A stretch of DNA of 8,622 nt from NCBI GenBank assembly GCA_026982255.1, contig JALSHL010000294.1:1-8622 (forward strand), written 5' to 3'. The notes beneath the pieces are model-generated. The model saw only the letters and a list, made by a program, of their open reading frames with translations, was not told the origin of the DNA and made no database searches. Of the stretch, positions 1 through 6,987 are shown piece by piece. This stretch comes from Paracoccaceae bacterium. Its GTDB lineage: Bacteria > Pseudomonadota > Alphaproteobacteria > Rhodobacterales > Rhodobacteraceae. The position numbers and the translations under genes are program-made. Position 1 is the stretch's first letter. The number at the start of each line of letters is the position of its first letter.

Positions 1-1696
1 CCACCTCGGCCAGGGCTTTGGCGGCCTGTGCGATATGCGGGGCGCGGGCCATGACGGCAGCGTGCAGGTCGGCGAAGACCTCCTGTTCCAGCGCCAGCGC
101 CCGCCCGCCGGCGTTCAGGATTTTGGTCTCCATTTCCGACAGCGGCACGGTGGTAAAGCGCACCTGGTTGGCGGTGGTCTGGCGGTGGATGAAGGTTTCC
201 GACAGCGGCGGGTTCAGCATCTTTCCGGCATGGCCCGCTGGGGTTTCGACGAAATAGCCCAGCACGTTGTTGTGCTTGATTTTCAGGGCGGAAATGCCGG
301 TCAGTTCCTGATATTCGGCCTGCATGGCGGCGATGACGCTGCGCCCCTCGTCCCGCAGTTTGCGGGATTCGTCGAGGTCGGGATTGAAGCCTTCGGCCAC
401 GAAACCGCCGTCGCGGGCCAGCAGGGGCGGTTCGGCGATCAGGGCGTTTTCCAGCAGGGCGACCAGATCGTCGTGGCCCTGTAGGTCCTGCGTTGCGTTT
501 TGCAGCAGCTCCGGCAGGGTGGCGGGGTCGAGGGTTTCGGCCAGCGCCGTTGCCTGCGCCAGCCCGTCGCGCAGCGCCGCGAGGTCGCGCGGGCCGCCGC
601 GTTCCAGTGACAGGCGCGAGAGGGCACGCTCCATGTCCGGCGCTTTGCGCAGGGCCTCGCGCACCGTTTCGGCCAGCGCGCGGTTTGCGGTGAAATGTTC
701 CACCGCGTCATGGCGTGCGGCGATGGTTTCAAGGTCGGTCGAGGGGCTGGTGAGGCGCACGCCGAGCAGCCGCGCACCGCCGCCGGTCACCGTGCGGTCG
801 ATGGTCGAGAGCAGCGAGCCGGCGCGTTCGCCCGACAGGGTGCGGGTCAGTTCGAGGTTGCGGCGCGTGGCGGCGTCGATTTGCACCGTGCCGCCGGAGT
901 TTTCGCGCACCGGCGGGCGCAGCAACGGCAGCTTGCCGCGTTGCGTCAGGTCCAGGTAATCGACAATCGCCCCCATGGCGGCGACCTCGGCACGGGAAAA
1001 ATTGCCGAAAGCGTCGAGGGATTTGACCTTGAACAGCTCTTTCAGCCGTCCCTCGGCCGCGGTTGAATCGAAACTGGCGGGGGCGAGCGGGGTAAGGGTG
1101 GCGCCCGATTCCTCCACCGTTTCGCGCAAGGCTTCGGACCGGCTGTCGGAGGTCAGGACCTCTTGCGGGGACAGGCGCGCGAGGGTCGGGGCGAGGGTGA
1201 CGCGCGAAAGCGGTGCAACGTGGAAATCGCCGGTCGAGACATCGACCCATGCGATTGCCATGTCGTCACGCACACTGGACACAGCGGCAAGGAAATTGTG
1301 GCTGCGGGCATCGAGCAGCGAATCCTCGGTCAACGTGCCGGGGGTGACGAGGCGCACAACGTCGCGTTTGACCACGGCCTTGTAGCCGCGCTTTTTCGCC
1401 TCGGCGGGATTTTCCATCTGCTCGGTCACGGCGACGCGGAAGCCCTTGCGGATCAGGGTTAGCAGATAGCCCTCGGCCGCGTGGTGCGGGACGCCGCACA
1501 TGGCGATGTCCTTGCCCAGATGCTTGCCGCGCTTGGTCAACGCGATGTCGAGCGCCTCGGCCGCGGCGACGGCATCGTCGAAGAACATCTCGTAGAAATC
1601 GCCCATGCGATAGAACAGCAGCGCATCGGGATACCGGGATTTGATCTCCAGATATTGCGCCATCATCGGCGTGACAGTGCTGTCTTTTGCGGCCAT
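1..1696 (-). CDS. mutS: DNA mismatch repair protein MutS (N-terminal part; cut by left window edge)
   Basis: MutS recognises base mismatches and small loops and starts methyl- or MutL-directed repair in the cytoplasm. Reading leftward from 1696, about 565 codons stay open to the window edge, against roughly 850-890 for a full MutS. The protein starts MAAKDSTVTPMMAQYLEIK and soon carries GDFYEMF, whose Phe34-x-Glu36 is the mismatch-recognition motif of domain I. KRGKHLG, the CGVPHHAAEGY segment and TEQMENP follow, all typical of domain I. The core and clamp domains are also present (for example KIKHNNVLGYFVE and NPPLSETFIHRQTTANQVRF). The Walker A/B ATPase domain and helix-turn-helix dimerisation region lie off the left edge. 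I checked the frame over several stretches and saw no stop or frameshift. I chose the ATG at 1696 because AAGGA precedes it by 10 nt; an in-frame ATG seven codons upstream (1717) has no recognisable ribosome binding site. It is divergent from mbfA. Family assignment is very secure. Confidence 0.96.
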   Translation of the reverse strand, partial: MAAKDSTVTPMMAQYLEIKSRYPDALLFYRMGDFYEMFFDDAVAAAEALDIALTKRGKHLGKDIAMCGVPHHAAEGYLLTLIRKGFRVAVTEQMENPAEAKKRGYKAVVKRDVVRLVTPGTLTEDSLLDARSHNFLAAVSSVRDDMAIAWVDVSTGDFHVAPLSRVTLAPTLARLSPQEVLTSDSRSEALRETVEESGATLTPLAPASFDSTAAEGRLKELFKVKSLDAFGNFSRAEVAAMGAIVDYLDLTQRGKLPLLRPPVRENSGGTVQIDAATRRNLELTRTLSGERAGSLLSTIDRTVTGGGARLLGVRLTSPSTDLETIAARHDAVEHFTANRALAETVREALRKAPDMERALSRLSLERGGPRDLAALRDGLAQATALAETLDPATLPELLQNATQDLQGHDDLVALLENALIAEPPLLARDGGFVAEGFNPDLDESRKLRDEGRSVIAAMQAEYQELTGISALKIKHNNVLGYFVETPAGHAGKMLNPPLSETFIHRQTTANQVRFTTVPLSEMETKILNAGGRALALEQEVFADLHAAVMARAPHIAQAAKALAEV

Positions 1697-1706
1697 TGCG
1701 GGGCGG

Positions 1707-1711
1707 TCCTT
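1707..1711 (-). promoter_or_regulatory. Ribosome binding site that decides the mutS start
   Basis: On the minus strand AAGGA lies 10 nt before the ATG at 1696. The alternative in-frame ATG at 1717 lies upstream of this site and is preceded by CGCAACCCG, with no purine-rich motif. The shorter protein, starting MAAKDS, is therefore preferred. Confidence 0.55.
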
Positions 1712-1772
1712 TTGCATCGGGTTGCGAATTTCTAGCACGCGACCCGTCAGGGGGAAACCGCCTTTACAGGGG

Positions 1773-1801
1773 TTGAAATGCGGTTATCATAAAGTTACTT
1801 T
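1773..1801 (+). promoter_or_regulatory. Probable housekeeping (sigma-70 type) promoter of mbfA
   Basis: TTGAAA at 1773-1778 (close to the TTGACA -35 consensus) is followed, after a 17-nt spacer, by TACTTT at 1796-1801 as a -10 element. Transcription would start near 1808, leaving a leader of only about 20 nt before the ATG at 1830. The -10 element and expected start point are overlapped by the ICE palindrome, which suits repression by occlusion. The call rests on motif match and spacing only. Confidence 0.55.
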
Positions 1802-1815
1802 AGAACGCTTCTAAA
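1799..1815 (+). promoter_or_regulatory. Irr-binding iron control element (ICE) operator of mbfA
   Basis: TTTAGAA-CGC-TTCTAAA is a perfect 17-bp palindrome (7-bp arms, 3-nt centre). It matches the iron control element bound by Irr, the haem/iron-sensing Fur-family regulator of alphaproteobacteria. It ends two bases before the mbfA ribosome binding site (GAGGA, 1818-1822) and covers the predicted -10 and start point. Irr is known to repress mbfA in Agrobacterium and Bradyrhizobium when iron is short and to lose its hold when iron is plentiful. The same logic is inferred here. The irr gene itself is not in the window. Confidence 0.85.
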
Positions 1816-1829
1816 ACGAGGATTTACCG

Positions 1830-2804
1830 ATGTTGCAAGCCCTGTCCAGCCGCCGCCATTTCAAGGATCTGACCGAGGAGGAGATCCTCGCGCTCGCGAT
1901 TTCGTCCGAGGAGGACGACGCGCGTATTTACGCGACCTATGCGCAGGAATTGCGCGATGATTACCCCGCCTCGGCCAGGGCGTTCGACGAGATGGCAGCG
2001 GAAGAAAACGAACACCGGCGGATGCTGATCGAGGCGTTCAAGGCCCGTTTTGGTGACGTGATCCCGCTGATCCGGCGCGAACATGTGGCCGGATATTACG
2101 ACCGCCGCCCCGTCTGGCTGGTGAAAAACCTCGGGCTGGAGCGGTTGCGGGAAGAGGCGCGCAAGATGGAACAGGACGCGCAGCGGTTCTATCTGGCCGC
2201 GGCGCAGCGGACGACCGATGCGGCGACGCGCAAGCTGCTCGGCGATCTGGCCGAGGCCGAGGGCAGGCACGAGGAAGCCGCCGCCGAGATGATCGAGGGG
2301 CTGGAGGTGGACGAGGGCGCGATCGAAAAGGGCGCGGCGCACCGGCAGTTTGTGCTGACATGGGTGCAGCCCGGTCTGGCGGGGCTGATGGACGGCTCGG
2401 TCTCGACGCTGGCGCCGATTTTCGCCACGGCCTTTGCCACGCAGGACCCGTGGACGACGTTTCAGGTGGGGCTGGCGGCCTCTGTCGGGGCGGGGATTTC
2501 CATGGGCTTTACCGAGGCGGCGCATGACGACGGGGTGATCTCGGGGCGCGGCTCGCCCGTCAAGCGGGGGATTGCCTCGGGCGTGATGACGCTGCTTGGC
2601 GGGCTGGGGCATGCGCTGCCCTATCTGATCACCGATTTCTGGACCGCGACGATTATCGCCTTCATCGTGGTGTTTTTCGAACTGTGGGCCATTGCGTGGA
2701 TCCAGAAGAAATATATGGAGACACCGTTCGGCCGTGCCATTTTCCAGGTGGTTCTGGGCGGATCGCTGGTGCTGGCAGCAGGGATTTTGATCGGCGGGGG
2801 GTAA
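1830..2804 (+). CDS. mbfA: Membrane-bound ferritin-like iron exporter MbfA
   Basis: This 324-residue fusion is known in rhizobial relatives to export iron and protect against iron and peroxide stress at the inner membrane. Residues ~15-160 form a rubrerythrin/ferritin-like four-helix domain with the expected di-iron ligand pattern: Glu27/28, then Glu59-x-x-His62 (in AAEENEHRRM), then Glu114, then Glu144-x-x-His147 (in AEAEGRHEEA). Residues ~175-324 form a VIT1/CCC1-like transport domain. It opens with GLAGLMDGSVSTLAP (the family's G-x-x-DG-x-VST signature), and hydrophobic segments lie near 190-204, 211-228, 248-268, 272-292 and 304-322. The ATG at 1830 has GAGGA 7 nt upstream. It appears monocistronic: 74 nt and a separate candidate promoter precede maeB. 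Regulation by Irr is indicated by the ICE in its promoter. Confidence is high because the two-domain order and both ligand sets are visible. Confidence 0.93.
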   Translation: MLQALSSRRHFKDLTEEEILALAISSEEDDARIYATYAQELRDDYPASARAFDEMAAEENEHRRMLIEAFKARFGDVIPLIRREHVAGYYDRRPVWLVKNLGLERLREEARKMEQDAQRFYLAAAQRTTDAATRKLLGDLAEAEGRHEEAAAEMIEGLEVDEGAIEKGAAHRQFVLTWVQPGLAGLMDGSVSTLAPIFATAFATQDPWTTFQVGLAASVGAGISMGFTEAAHDDGVISGRGSPVKRGIASGVMTLLGGLGHALPYLITDFWTATIIAFIVVFFELWAIAWIQKKYMETPFGRAIFQVVLGGSLVLAAGILIGGG

Positions 2805-2818
2805 CTGTATACAAACGG

Positions 2819-2847
2819 TTGTGGTCCGCTTTCCCCCGGCGTAAAGT
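2819..2847 (+). promoter_or_regulatory. Weak candidate promoter for the maeB transcript
   Basis: In the 74-nt gap after mbfA, TTGTGG (2819-2824) and TAAAGT (2842-2847) are separated by 17 nt. They are partial matches to the -35 and -10 consensus and would start transcription near 2854, about 25 nt before the maeB ATG. No hairpin followed by a T-run separates mbfA from maeB, so read-through from mbfA cannot be excluded. Confidence 0.3.
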
Positions 2848-2878
2848 TTGCGTTCGATTGCAGCAGAAAGCGTGAAAC

Positions 2879-5149
2879 ATGTCCGAGAATACCTCAGAAA
2901 ACACCAAAGTCACCGACGACGAGGCGCTGGCCTATCACCTTGAACCGACGCCGGGGAAGATCGAGGTCATTGCCTCCACCCCCATGGCGACGCAGCGGGA
3001 TCTGTCGCTGGCCTATTCGCCCGGTGTGGCCGCGCCGGTCGAGGCGATCGCGGGAAACCCCGAGCTGGCCTATGACTATACCGCCAAGGGCAATATGGTG
3101 GCGGTGATTTCCAACGGTTCGGCCATTCTGGGGATGGGCAATCTGGGGGCGCTGGCCTCGAAACCGGTGATGGAGGGCAAGGCGGTGCTGTTCAAACGCT
3201 TCGCCGATGTCAACGCCATCGACATAGAGCTGGACACCGAGGACCCCGAGGCGATCATCAACGCGGTGTCGATCATGGGGCCGACCTTCGGCGGTATCAA
3301 TCTGGAGGACATCAAGGCGCCCGAGTGTTTCATCATCGAGCAGCGGCTCAAGGAAATGATGGACATTCCGGTTTTCCACGACGACCAGCACGGCACGGCG
3401 GTGATTTGTGCGGCGGGGCTGATCAATGCGCTGCATATTTCCGGCAAGAAGATCGAGGACTGCCGGATCGTGCTGAACGGGGCCGGTGCGGCGGGGATTG
3501 CCTGTATCGAGCTGTTGAAATCCATGGGGGCGAAGCATGACAACTGCATCGTTTGCGACACCAAGGGCGTGATCTATCAGGGCCGGACCGAGGGTATGAA
3601 CCAGTGGAAATCGGCCCATGCCGCCAACACCGACCTGCGCACGCTGGAAGAGGCGATGGAAGGGGCGGATGTGTTCCTCGGCGTGTCGGCCAAGGGGGCT
3701 GTGACGGCGGAGATGGTGGCGAGCATGGCTGCCGATCCGGTGATTTTCGCCATGGCCAACCCCGATCCGGAAATCACACCGGAGGAGGCCAAGGCCGTGC
3801 GGGACGATGTGATTGTCGCCACGGGGCGTTCGGATTATCCCAATCAGGTGAACAACGTGCTGGGCTTCCCCTATCTGTTCCGCGGGGCGCTCGATATCCA
3901 TGCGCGGGCCATCAACGACGAGATGAAAATCGCCTGTGCCGAGGCGCTGGCCGCGCTGGCGCGCGAGGATGTGCCGGACGAGGTGGCGCTGGCCTATGGC
4001 ACCAAGCTGACTTTCGGGCGGGACTATATCATTCCTACGCCGTTCGACCCGCGCCTGATCTATGTGATCCCGCCGGCCGTGGCGCGCGCGGGTATGGATA
4101 CCGGTGTGGCACGGCGGCCGATTATCGACATGGATGCCTATGAAGAGGCGCTGAAGGAGCGGCTGGACCCGACGGCCTCCATCCTGCGGTCGCTGCATGC
4201 GCGGGCCAGACAGGAACAGGCGCGGATTGTCTTTGCCGAGGGCGACGATGCCCGCGTGGTGCGCGCGGCGGTGGCCTATAAGCGCTCGGGTCTGGGCGAG
4301 CCGGTCGTAGTCGGGCGGCGCGACGAGATCAAGCAGTTCCTGACCGAGGCCGGCATGCCGGAGGCCTTCGACGAGATCGAGATCATCAACGCCGCTATGG
4401 TCGACAACCTGAAGGAATACGAGGATTTCCTGTATAAACGCCTGCAACGCAAGGGTTTCGACCAGCGTGATTGCCATGTGCTGGCCAGCCGTGACCGACA
4501 TGTGTTCTCGGCCCTGATGCTGGCGCACGGGGATGTGGACGGCATGGTGACGGGGGCGACGCGCAAGTCGGCGCAGGTGCTGTCGCTGATCAACCATGTT
4601 TTCGATGCCGGACCGGGGGACGGTGCCGTGGGCGTGACGGCGGTGCTGAACCGTGGCCGTATGGTGCTGGTGGCCGACACATTGGTGCATGAATGGCCCG
4701 AGGCCGAGGATCTGGCCGATATTGCCGAGCGCGCGGCGGTGGTGGCCCGCTCGCTGGGGCTGGAACCGCGGGTGGCTTTTGCCAGTTTCTCCAACTTCGG
4801 CTATCCGGTTTCGGAACGTGCCGAGAAGATGGAAAAGGCGGCCGAGGTGCTGGACAAGCGCGGCGTCGATTTCGAATATGACGGCGAGATGACCGTGGAT
4901 GTGGCGCTGAATATGGACGTGATGAAGCAGTATCCGTTTTGCCGCCTGACCGGTCCCGCGAATATTCTGGTGGTGCCGGCGCGGCATTCGGCCTCGATTT
5001 CCGTCAAGATGATGCAGGAGATGGCGGGGGCGACCGTGATCGGCCCGATCCTGAGCGGTATTGATAAAGAGGTGAAAATCTGCGCCACAACCTCGACCGT
5101 CAACGATATTCTGAACATGGCGATCATGGCCGCCTGCAAGGTCGGCTGA
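2879..5149 (+). CDS. maeB: NADP-dependent malic enzyme with C-terminal phosphotransacetylase-like domain
   Basis: The enzyme oxidatively decarboxylates L-malate to pyruvate and CO2, making NADPH in the cytoplasm and feeding pyruvate and acetyl-CoA during growth on organic acids. At 756 residues it has the usual length of the hybrid MaeB class. The malic enzyme part spans ~20-410: Tyr46 in LAYSPGV and Lys101 in MEGKAVLFK are the likely catalytic pair, NLEDIKAPE (141-149) and FHDDQHGTA (167-174) supply metal ligands, and LNGAGAAG (199-206) is the dinucleotide-binding loop. Residues ~430-756 resemble phosphotransacetylase. The Ser-Arg active-site motif (NDLSRG in true Pta) is replaced by KICATTS at 733-739, although Asp743 after it is kept. 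In E. coli and rhizobial homologues this domain is non-catalytic and mediates acetyl-CoA control and oligomerisation. The ATG at 2879 gives a normal N-terminus, although its upstream AGAAAG is a weak ribosome binding site. rbsK begins 1 nt after the stop. NADP rather than NAD preference is inferred from the family. Confidence 0.95.
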   Translation: MSENTSENTKVTDDEALAYHLEPTPGKIEVIASTPMATQRDLSLAYSPGVAAPVEAIAGNPELAYDYTAKGNMVAVISNGSAILGMGNLGALASKPVMEGKAVLFKRFADVNAIDIELDTEDPEAIINAVSIMGPTFGGINLEDIKAPECFIIEQRLKEMMDIPVFHDDQHGTAVICAAGLINALHISGKKIEDCRIVLNGAGAAGIACIELLKSMGAKHDNCIVCDTKGVIYQGRTEGMNQWKSAHAANTDLRTLEEAMEGADVFLGVSAKGAVTAEMVASMAADPVIFAMANPDPEITPEEAKAVRDDVIVATGRSDYPNQVNNVLGFPYLFRGALDIHARAINDEMKIACAEALAALAREDVPDEVALAYGTKLTFGRDYIIPTPFDPRLIYVIPPAVARAGMDTGVARRPIIDMDAYEEALKERLDPTASILRSLHARARQEQARIVFAEGDDARVVRAAVAYKRSGLGEPVVVGRRDEIKQFLTEAGMPEAFDEIEIINAAMVDNLKEYEDFLYKRLQRKGFDQRDCHVLASRDRHVFSALMLAHGDVDGMVTGATRKSAQVLSLINHVFDAGPGDGAVGVTAVLNRGRMVLVADTLVHEWPEAEDLADIAERAAVVARSLGLEPRVAFASFSNFGYPVSERAEKMEKAAEVLDKRGVDFEYDGEMTVDVALNMDVMKQYPFCRLTGPANILVVPARHSASISVKMMQEMAGATVIGPILSGIDKEVKICATTSTVNDILNMAIMAACKVG

Positions 5150-5150
5150 C

Positions 5151-6026
5151 ATGACGGTCTATAACCTCGGTTCGGTCAATATCGACCATGTGTATCGGGT
5201 GCCGCATCTGCCGGCGGCGGGGGAAACGCTGTCCTCGACCGCGTTCCATCGCGGGCTGGGCGGCAAGGGTGCGAACCAGTCGATTGCCGTGGCCAAGGCC
5301 GGTGGGCGCGTGGTGCATATCGGCGCCATCGGGCCGGAGGGTGGCTGGACGGTCGATATATTGCGCGAGGCAGGGGTGGAGGTGGACCACATCGCCACGC
5401 TCGACGTGCCGACGGGCCATGCGATTATCAACGTGGACGACAGGGGCGAAAACGCCATTGTGCTGTTTGCGGGGGCCAATCGGGGGCTGACCGAGGCGAT
5501 GCTGGAGGCCGCGCTGGCCGATGCGCAGGCGGGTGACTGGCTGTTGTTGCAGAACGAAACCAACCTGGGGCATACGGCGGCGCTGGCGGCGCGGGCCAAA
5601 GGGATGAAGGTGGCCTATGCCGCCGCGCCGTTCGATACCTCGGCCGCGGCGGAAATGTTGCCGCTGGTCGATCTGCTGGCCGTGAACGACATCGAGGCGG
5701 CGCAACTGGCCGATGCGCTGGATGCAGAGCTGGACGATCTGCCGGTGGCGCAGGCGCTGATCACGCGCGGCGGCGACGGCGCGGTGCTGCGCAGCGGGCG
5801 ACACAAGGATACGGTGGCGGCGTTCAGGGTGACTCCGGTGGATACCACGGGGGCGGGCGATACGTTTCTGGGCTATTTTCTGGCGGCGCGCGATGCGGGC
5901 TGGTCCGCGAAGGATGCGTTGACGCAGGCGGCTGCGGCTGCGGCGATTCAGGTCACGCGCGAGGGGGCGGCCGCGGCCATTCCGTCGGCGGACGAGGTGC
6001 TGGCATTTCTGAAGGGCGCCGGATGA
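5151..6026 (+). CDS. rbsK: Ribokinase / PfkB-family carbohydrate kinase
   Basis: It is predicted to phosphorylate ribose to ribose 5-phosphate with ATP in the cytoplasm. The 291 residues match the ribokinase family in length and motif order. The substrate-binding segment GGKGANQ is at 37-43 (PfkB signature 1) and Asn179-x-x-Glu182 (NDIE) is the Mg/phosphate motif. DTTGAGDTF at 231-239 is PfkB signature 2, with Asp237 as catalytic base and GAG as the anion hole. The start at 5151 lies 1 nt after the maeB stop, with AAGG about 9 nt upstream inside the end of maeB, so co-transcription and translational coupling are likely. The stop overlaps the start of the nucleoside hydrolase gene (ATGA), which makes ribose, or a closely related sugar released from nucleosides, the best substrate guess. 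PfkB kinases are hard to separate by sequence, and another pentose or nucleoside substrate remains possible. Confidence 0.85.
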   Translation: MTVYNLGSVNIDHVYRVPHLPAAGETLSSTAFHRGLGGKGANQSIAVAKAGGRVVHIGAIGPEGGWTVDILREAGVEVDHIATLDVPTGHAIINVDDRGENAIVLFAGANRGLTEAMLEAALADAQAGDWLLLQNETNLGHTAALAARAKGMKVAYAAAPFDTSAAAEMLPLVDLLAVNDIEAAQLADALDAELDDLPVAQALITRGGDGAVLRSGRHKDTVAAFRVTPVDTTGAGDTFLGYFLAARDAGWSAKDALTQAAAAAAIQVTREGAAAAIPSADEVLAFLKGAG

Positions 6027-6946
6027 CTACGCGCATGATTATCGATACGGATCCGGGCATCGACGACGCCATGGCGATCCATTACGCCGCGGCGGATCCA
6101 ATGATCGAGATCCTTGGCCTGACCACGGTTTTCGGCAATGTCTATGTGGAACAGGCGACGCGCAACGCCCTGCGGTTGCTGGAGATGGCCGGGATCGACG
6201 CGCCGGTGGCCGAAGGGGCCGCCGCGCCGCTGGCCATGCCGCTCTCGCCACCCTCGCACCGCGTGCACGGGGACGAGGGTTTCGGCGATATTCCGGCAGC
6301 GGTGCCGCGGGGCAAGGCGCTGGACATGAGCGCGGCGGAGTTTCTGGTGCAGACCTGCGCCGATAATCCGGGCGAGGTGGTGATCTGTGCCATCGGCCCG
6401 CTCACCAATCTGGCGCTGGCGCTGCGGCTGGATCCGTCGATTGCGCAGACGGTGAAAAAGGTGGTGATCATGGGCGGCGCGGTGGAAACGGCAGGGAATA
6501 TCACGCCGTTTGCCGAGGCGAACATCTATCACGACCCGCACGCGGCGGCCGAGGTTTTCGCCGCCGGCTGGCCGGTGGTTCTGGTCGGGCTGGACGTGAC
6601 GCACGAGATTCTGTGTCCGGCGGCGGATTTTGACACAATCCGTGAAAACGCGCCGCGCCTTGGCGGTTTTATCAAGGATATCAGCGAATTTTACCTGCGT
6701 TTCTATGAAAGTGTCGGTAAATTCGACGGCTGTTCCCTGCACGATCCGGCAGCGGTGATCGCGGCGGCGCATCCGCAGTATTTCACGACGAAACCCGTCC
6801 CGTTGACCGTCGTTACTTCGGGCGAGGCGCAGGGACAGACGGTGGCGGCACCGGCAGCGCGTAGTCCGGCGGTGGATGTCTGTCTGGGGGTCGAGGCGGC
6901 GGCGGTAAAAGAACTGTTTATCAATCAATTCAAATTGCTGGATTAA
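6023..6946 (+). CDS. Inosine/uridine-preferring type nucleoside hydrolase (ribonucleoside N-ribohydrolase)
   Basis: It hydrolyses the N-glycosidic bond of ribonucleosides to give free base and ribose, as a calcium-dependent enzyme. The 307 residues match the family length. The hallmark IIDTDPGIDDA is at 6-16, with Asp10 and Asp15 as Ca ligands. VHGDEGFG (81-88) contains His82, seen in pyrimidine-accepting members. CAIGPLTNLA (122-131) carries the Thr ligand region, AEANIYHDP is at 165-172, and CSLHDPAAV (237-245) carries the active-site His240 and the Ca ligand Asp241. No signal peptide is visible, so it is cytoplasmic. The ATG at 6023 overlaps the rbsK stop as ATGA and has AAGGG about 6 nt upstream; an in-frame Met at 6035 is a less likely start. 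With RbsK it forms a salvage pair in which ribose released here is phosphorylated next. Base specificity (purine, pyrimidine or both) cannot be read off reliably, so no rih/iunH symbol is given. Confidence 0.9.
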   Translation: MTTRMIIDTDPGIDDAMAIHYAAADPMIEILGLTTVFGNVYVEQATRNALRLLEMAGIDAPVAEGAAAPLAMPLSPPSHRVHGDEGFGDIPAAVPRGKALDMSAAEFLVQTCADNPGEVVICAIGPLTNLALALRLDPSIAQTVKKVVIMGGAVETAGNITPFAEANIYHDPHAAAEVFAAGWPVVLVGLDVTHEILCPAADFDTIRENAPRLGGFIKDISEFYLRFYESVGKFDGCSLHDPAAVIAAAHPQYFTTKPVPLTVVTSGEAQGQTVAAPAARSPAVDVCLGVEAAAVKELFINQFKLLD

Positions 6947-6957
6947 AACGGGCGCCG

Positions 6958-6973
6958 GTTACCACTTGGTAAC
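6958..6973. repeat. Perfect 16-bp palindrome with overlapping direct repeat, possible operator
   Basis: GTTACCA-CT-TGGTAAC has two 7-bp arms around a 2-nt centre and lies 12 nt after the nucleoside hydrolase stop. The heptamer CACTTGG at 6963-6969 recurs at 6973-6979, exactly 10 bp (one helical turn) downstream. No T-run follows, so it does not look like an intrinsic terminator. A dimeric regulator's binding site ahead of the transglycosylase-flhA transcript is the simplest reading. I do not recognise the regulator. Confidence 0.4.
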
Positions 6974-6987
6974 ACTTGGCCCCTAAA

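Noticed and set aside
1715..1717. Upstream in-frame ATG as the mutS start
   Set aside because: It would add only seven residues and has no ribosome binding site before it. The AAGGA lies downstream of it and serves the ATG at 1696.
35..1735. Plus-strand open frames across the first 1.7 kb, which could suggest several small genes
   Set aside because: The minus strand encodes a continuous MutS here, with mismatch-recognition, core and clamp motifs. It is simply truncated by the window edge, and the plus-strand products are low-complexity shadows.
2894..5152. A 752-codon open frame on the minus strand covering almost all of maeB
   Set aside because: It is an antisense shadow: the plus-strand frame encodes an unmistakable malic enzyme. 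The minus-strand product is His/Arg/Gln-rich with no recognisable domain, and GC-rich codon use naturally leaves antisense frames open.
5948..6928. A 326-codon minus-strand open frame over the nucleoside hydrolase gene (similar ones at 1824-2612 and 5124-5804)
   Set aside because: These products are Arg/His-rich and lack domains. The plus-strand genes beneath carry complete catalytic motifs.
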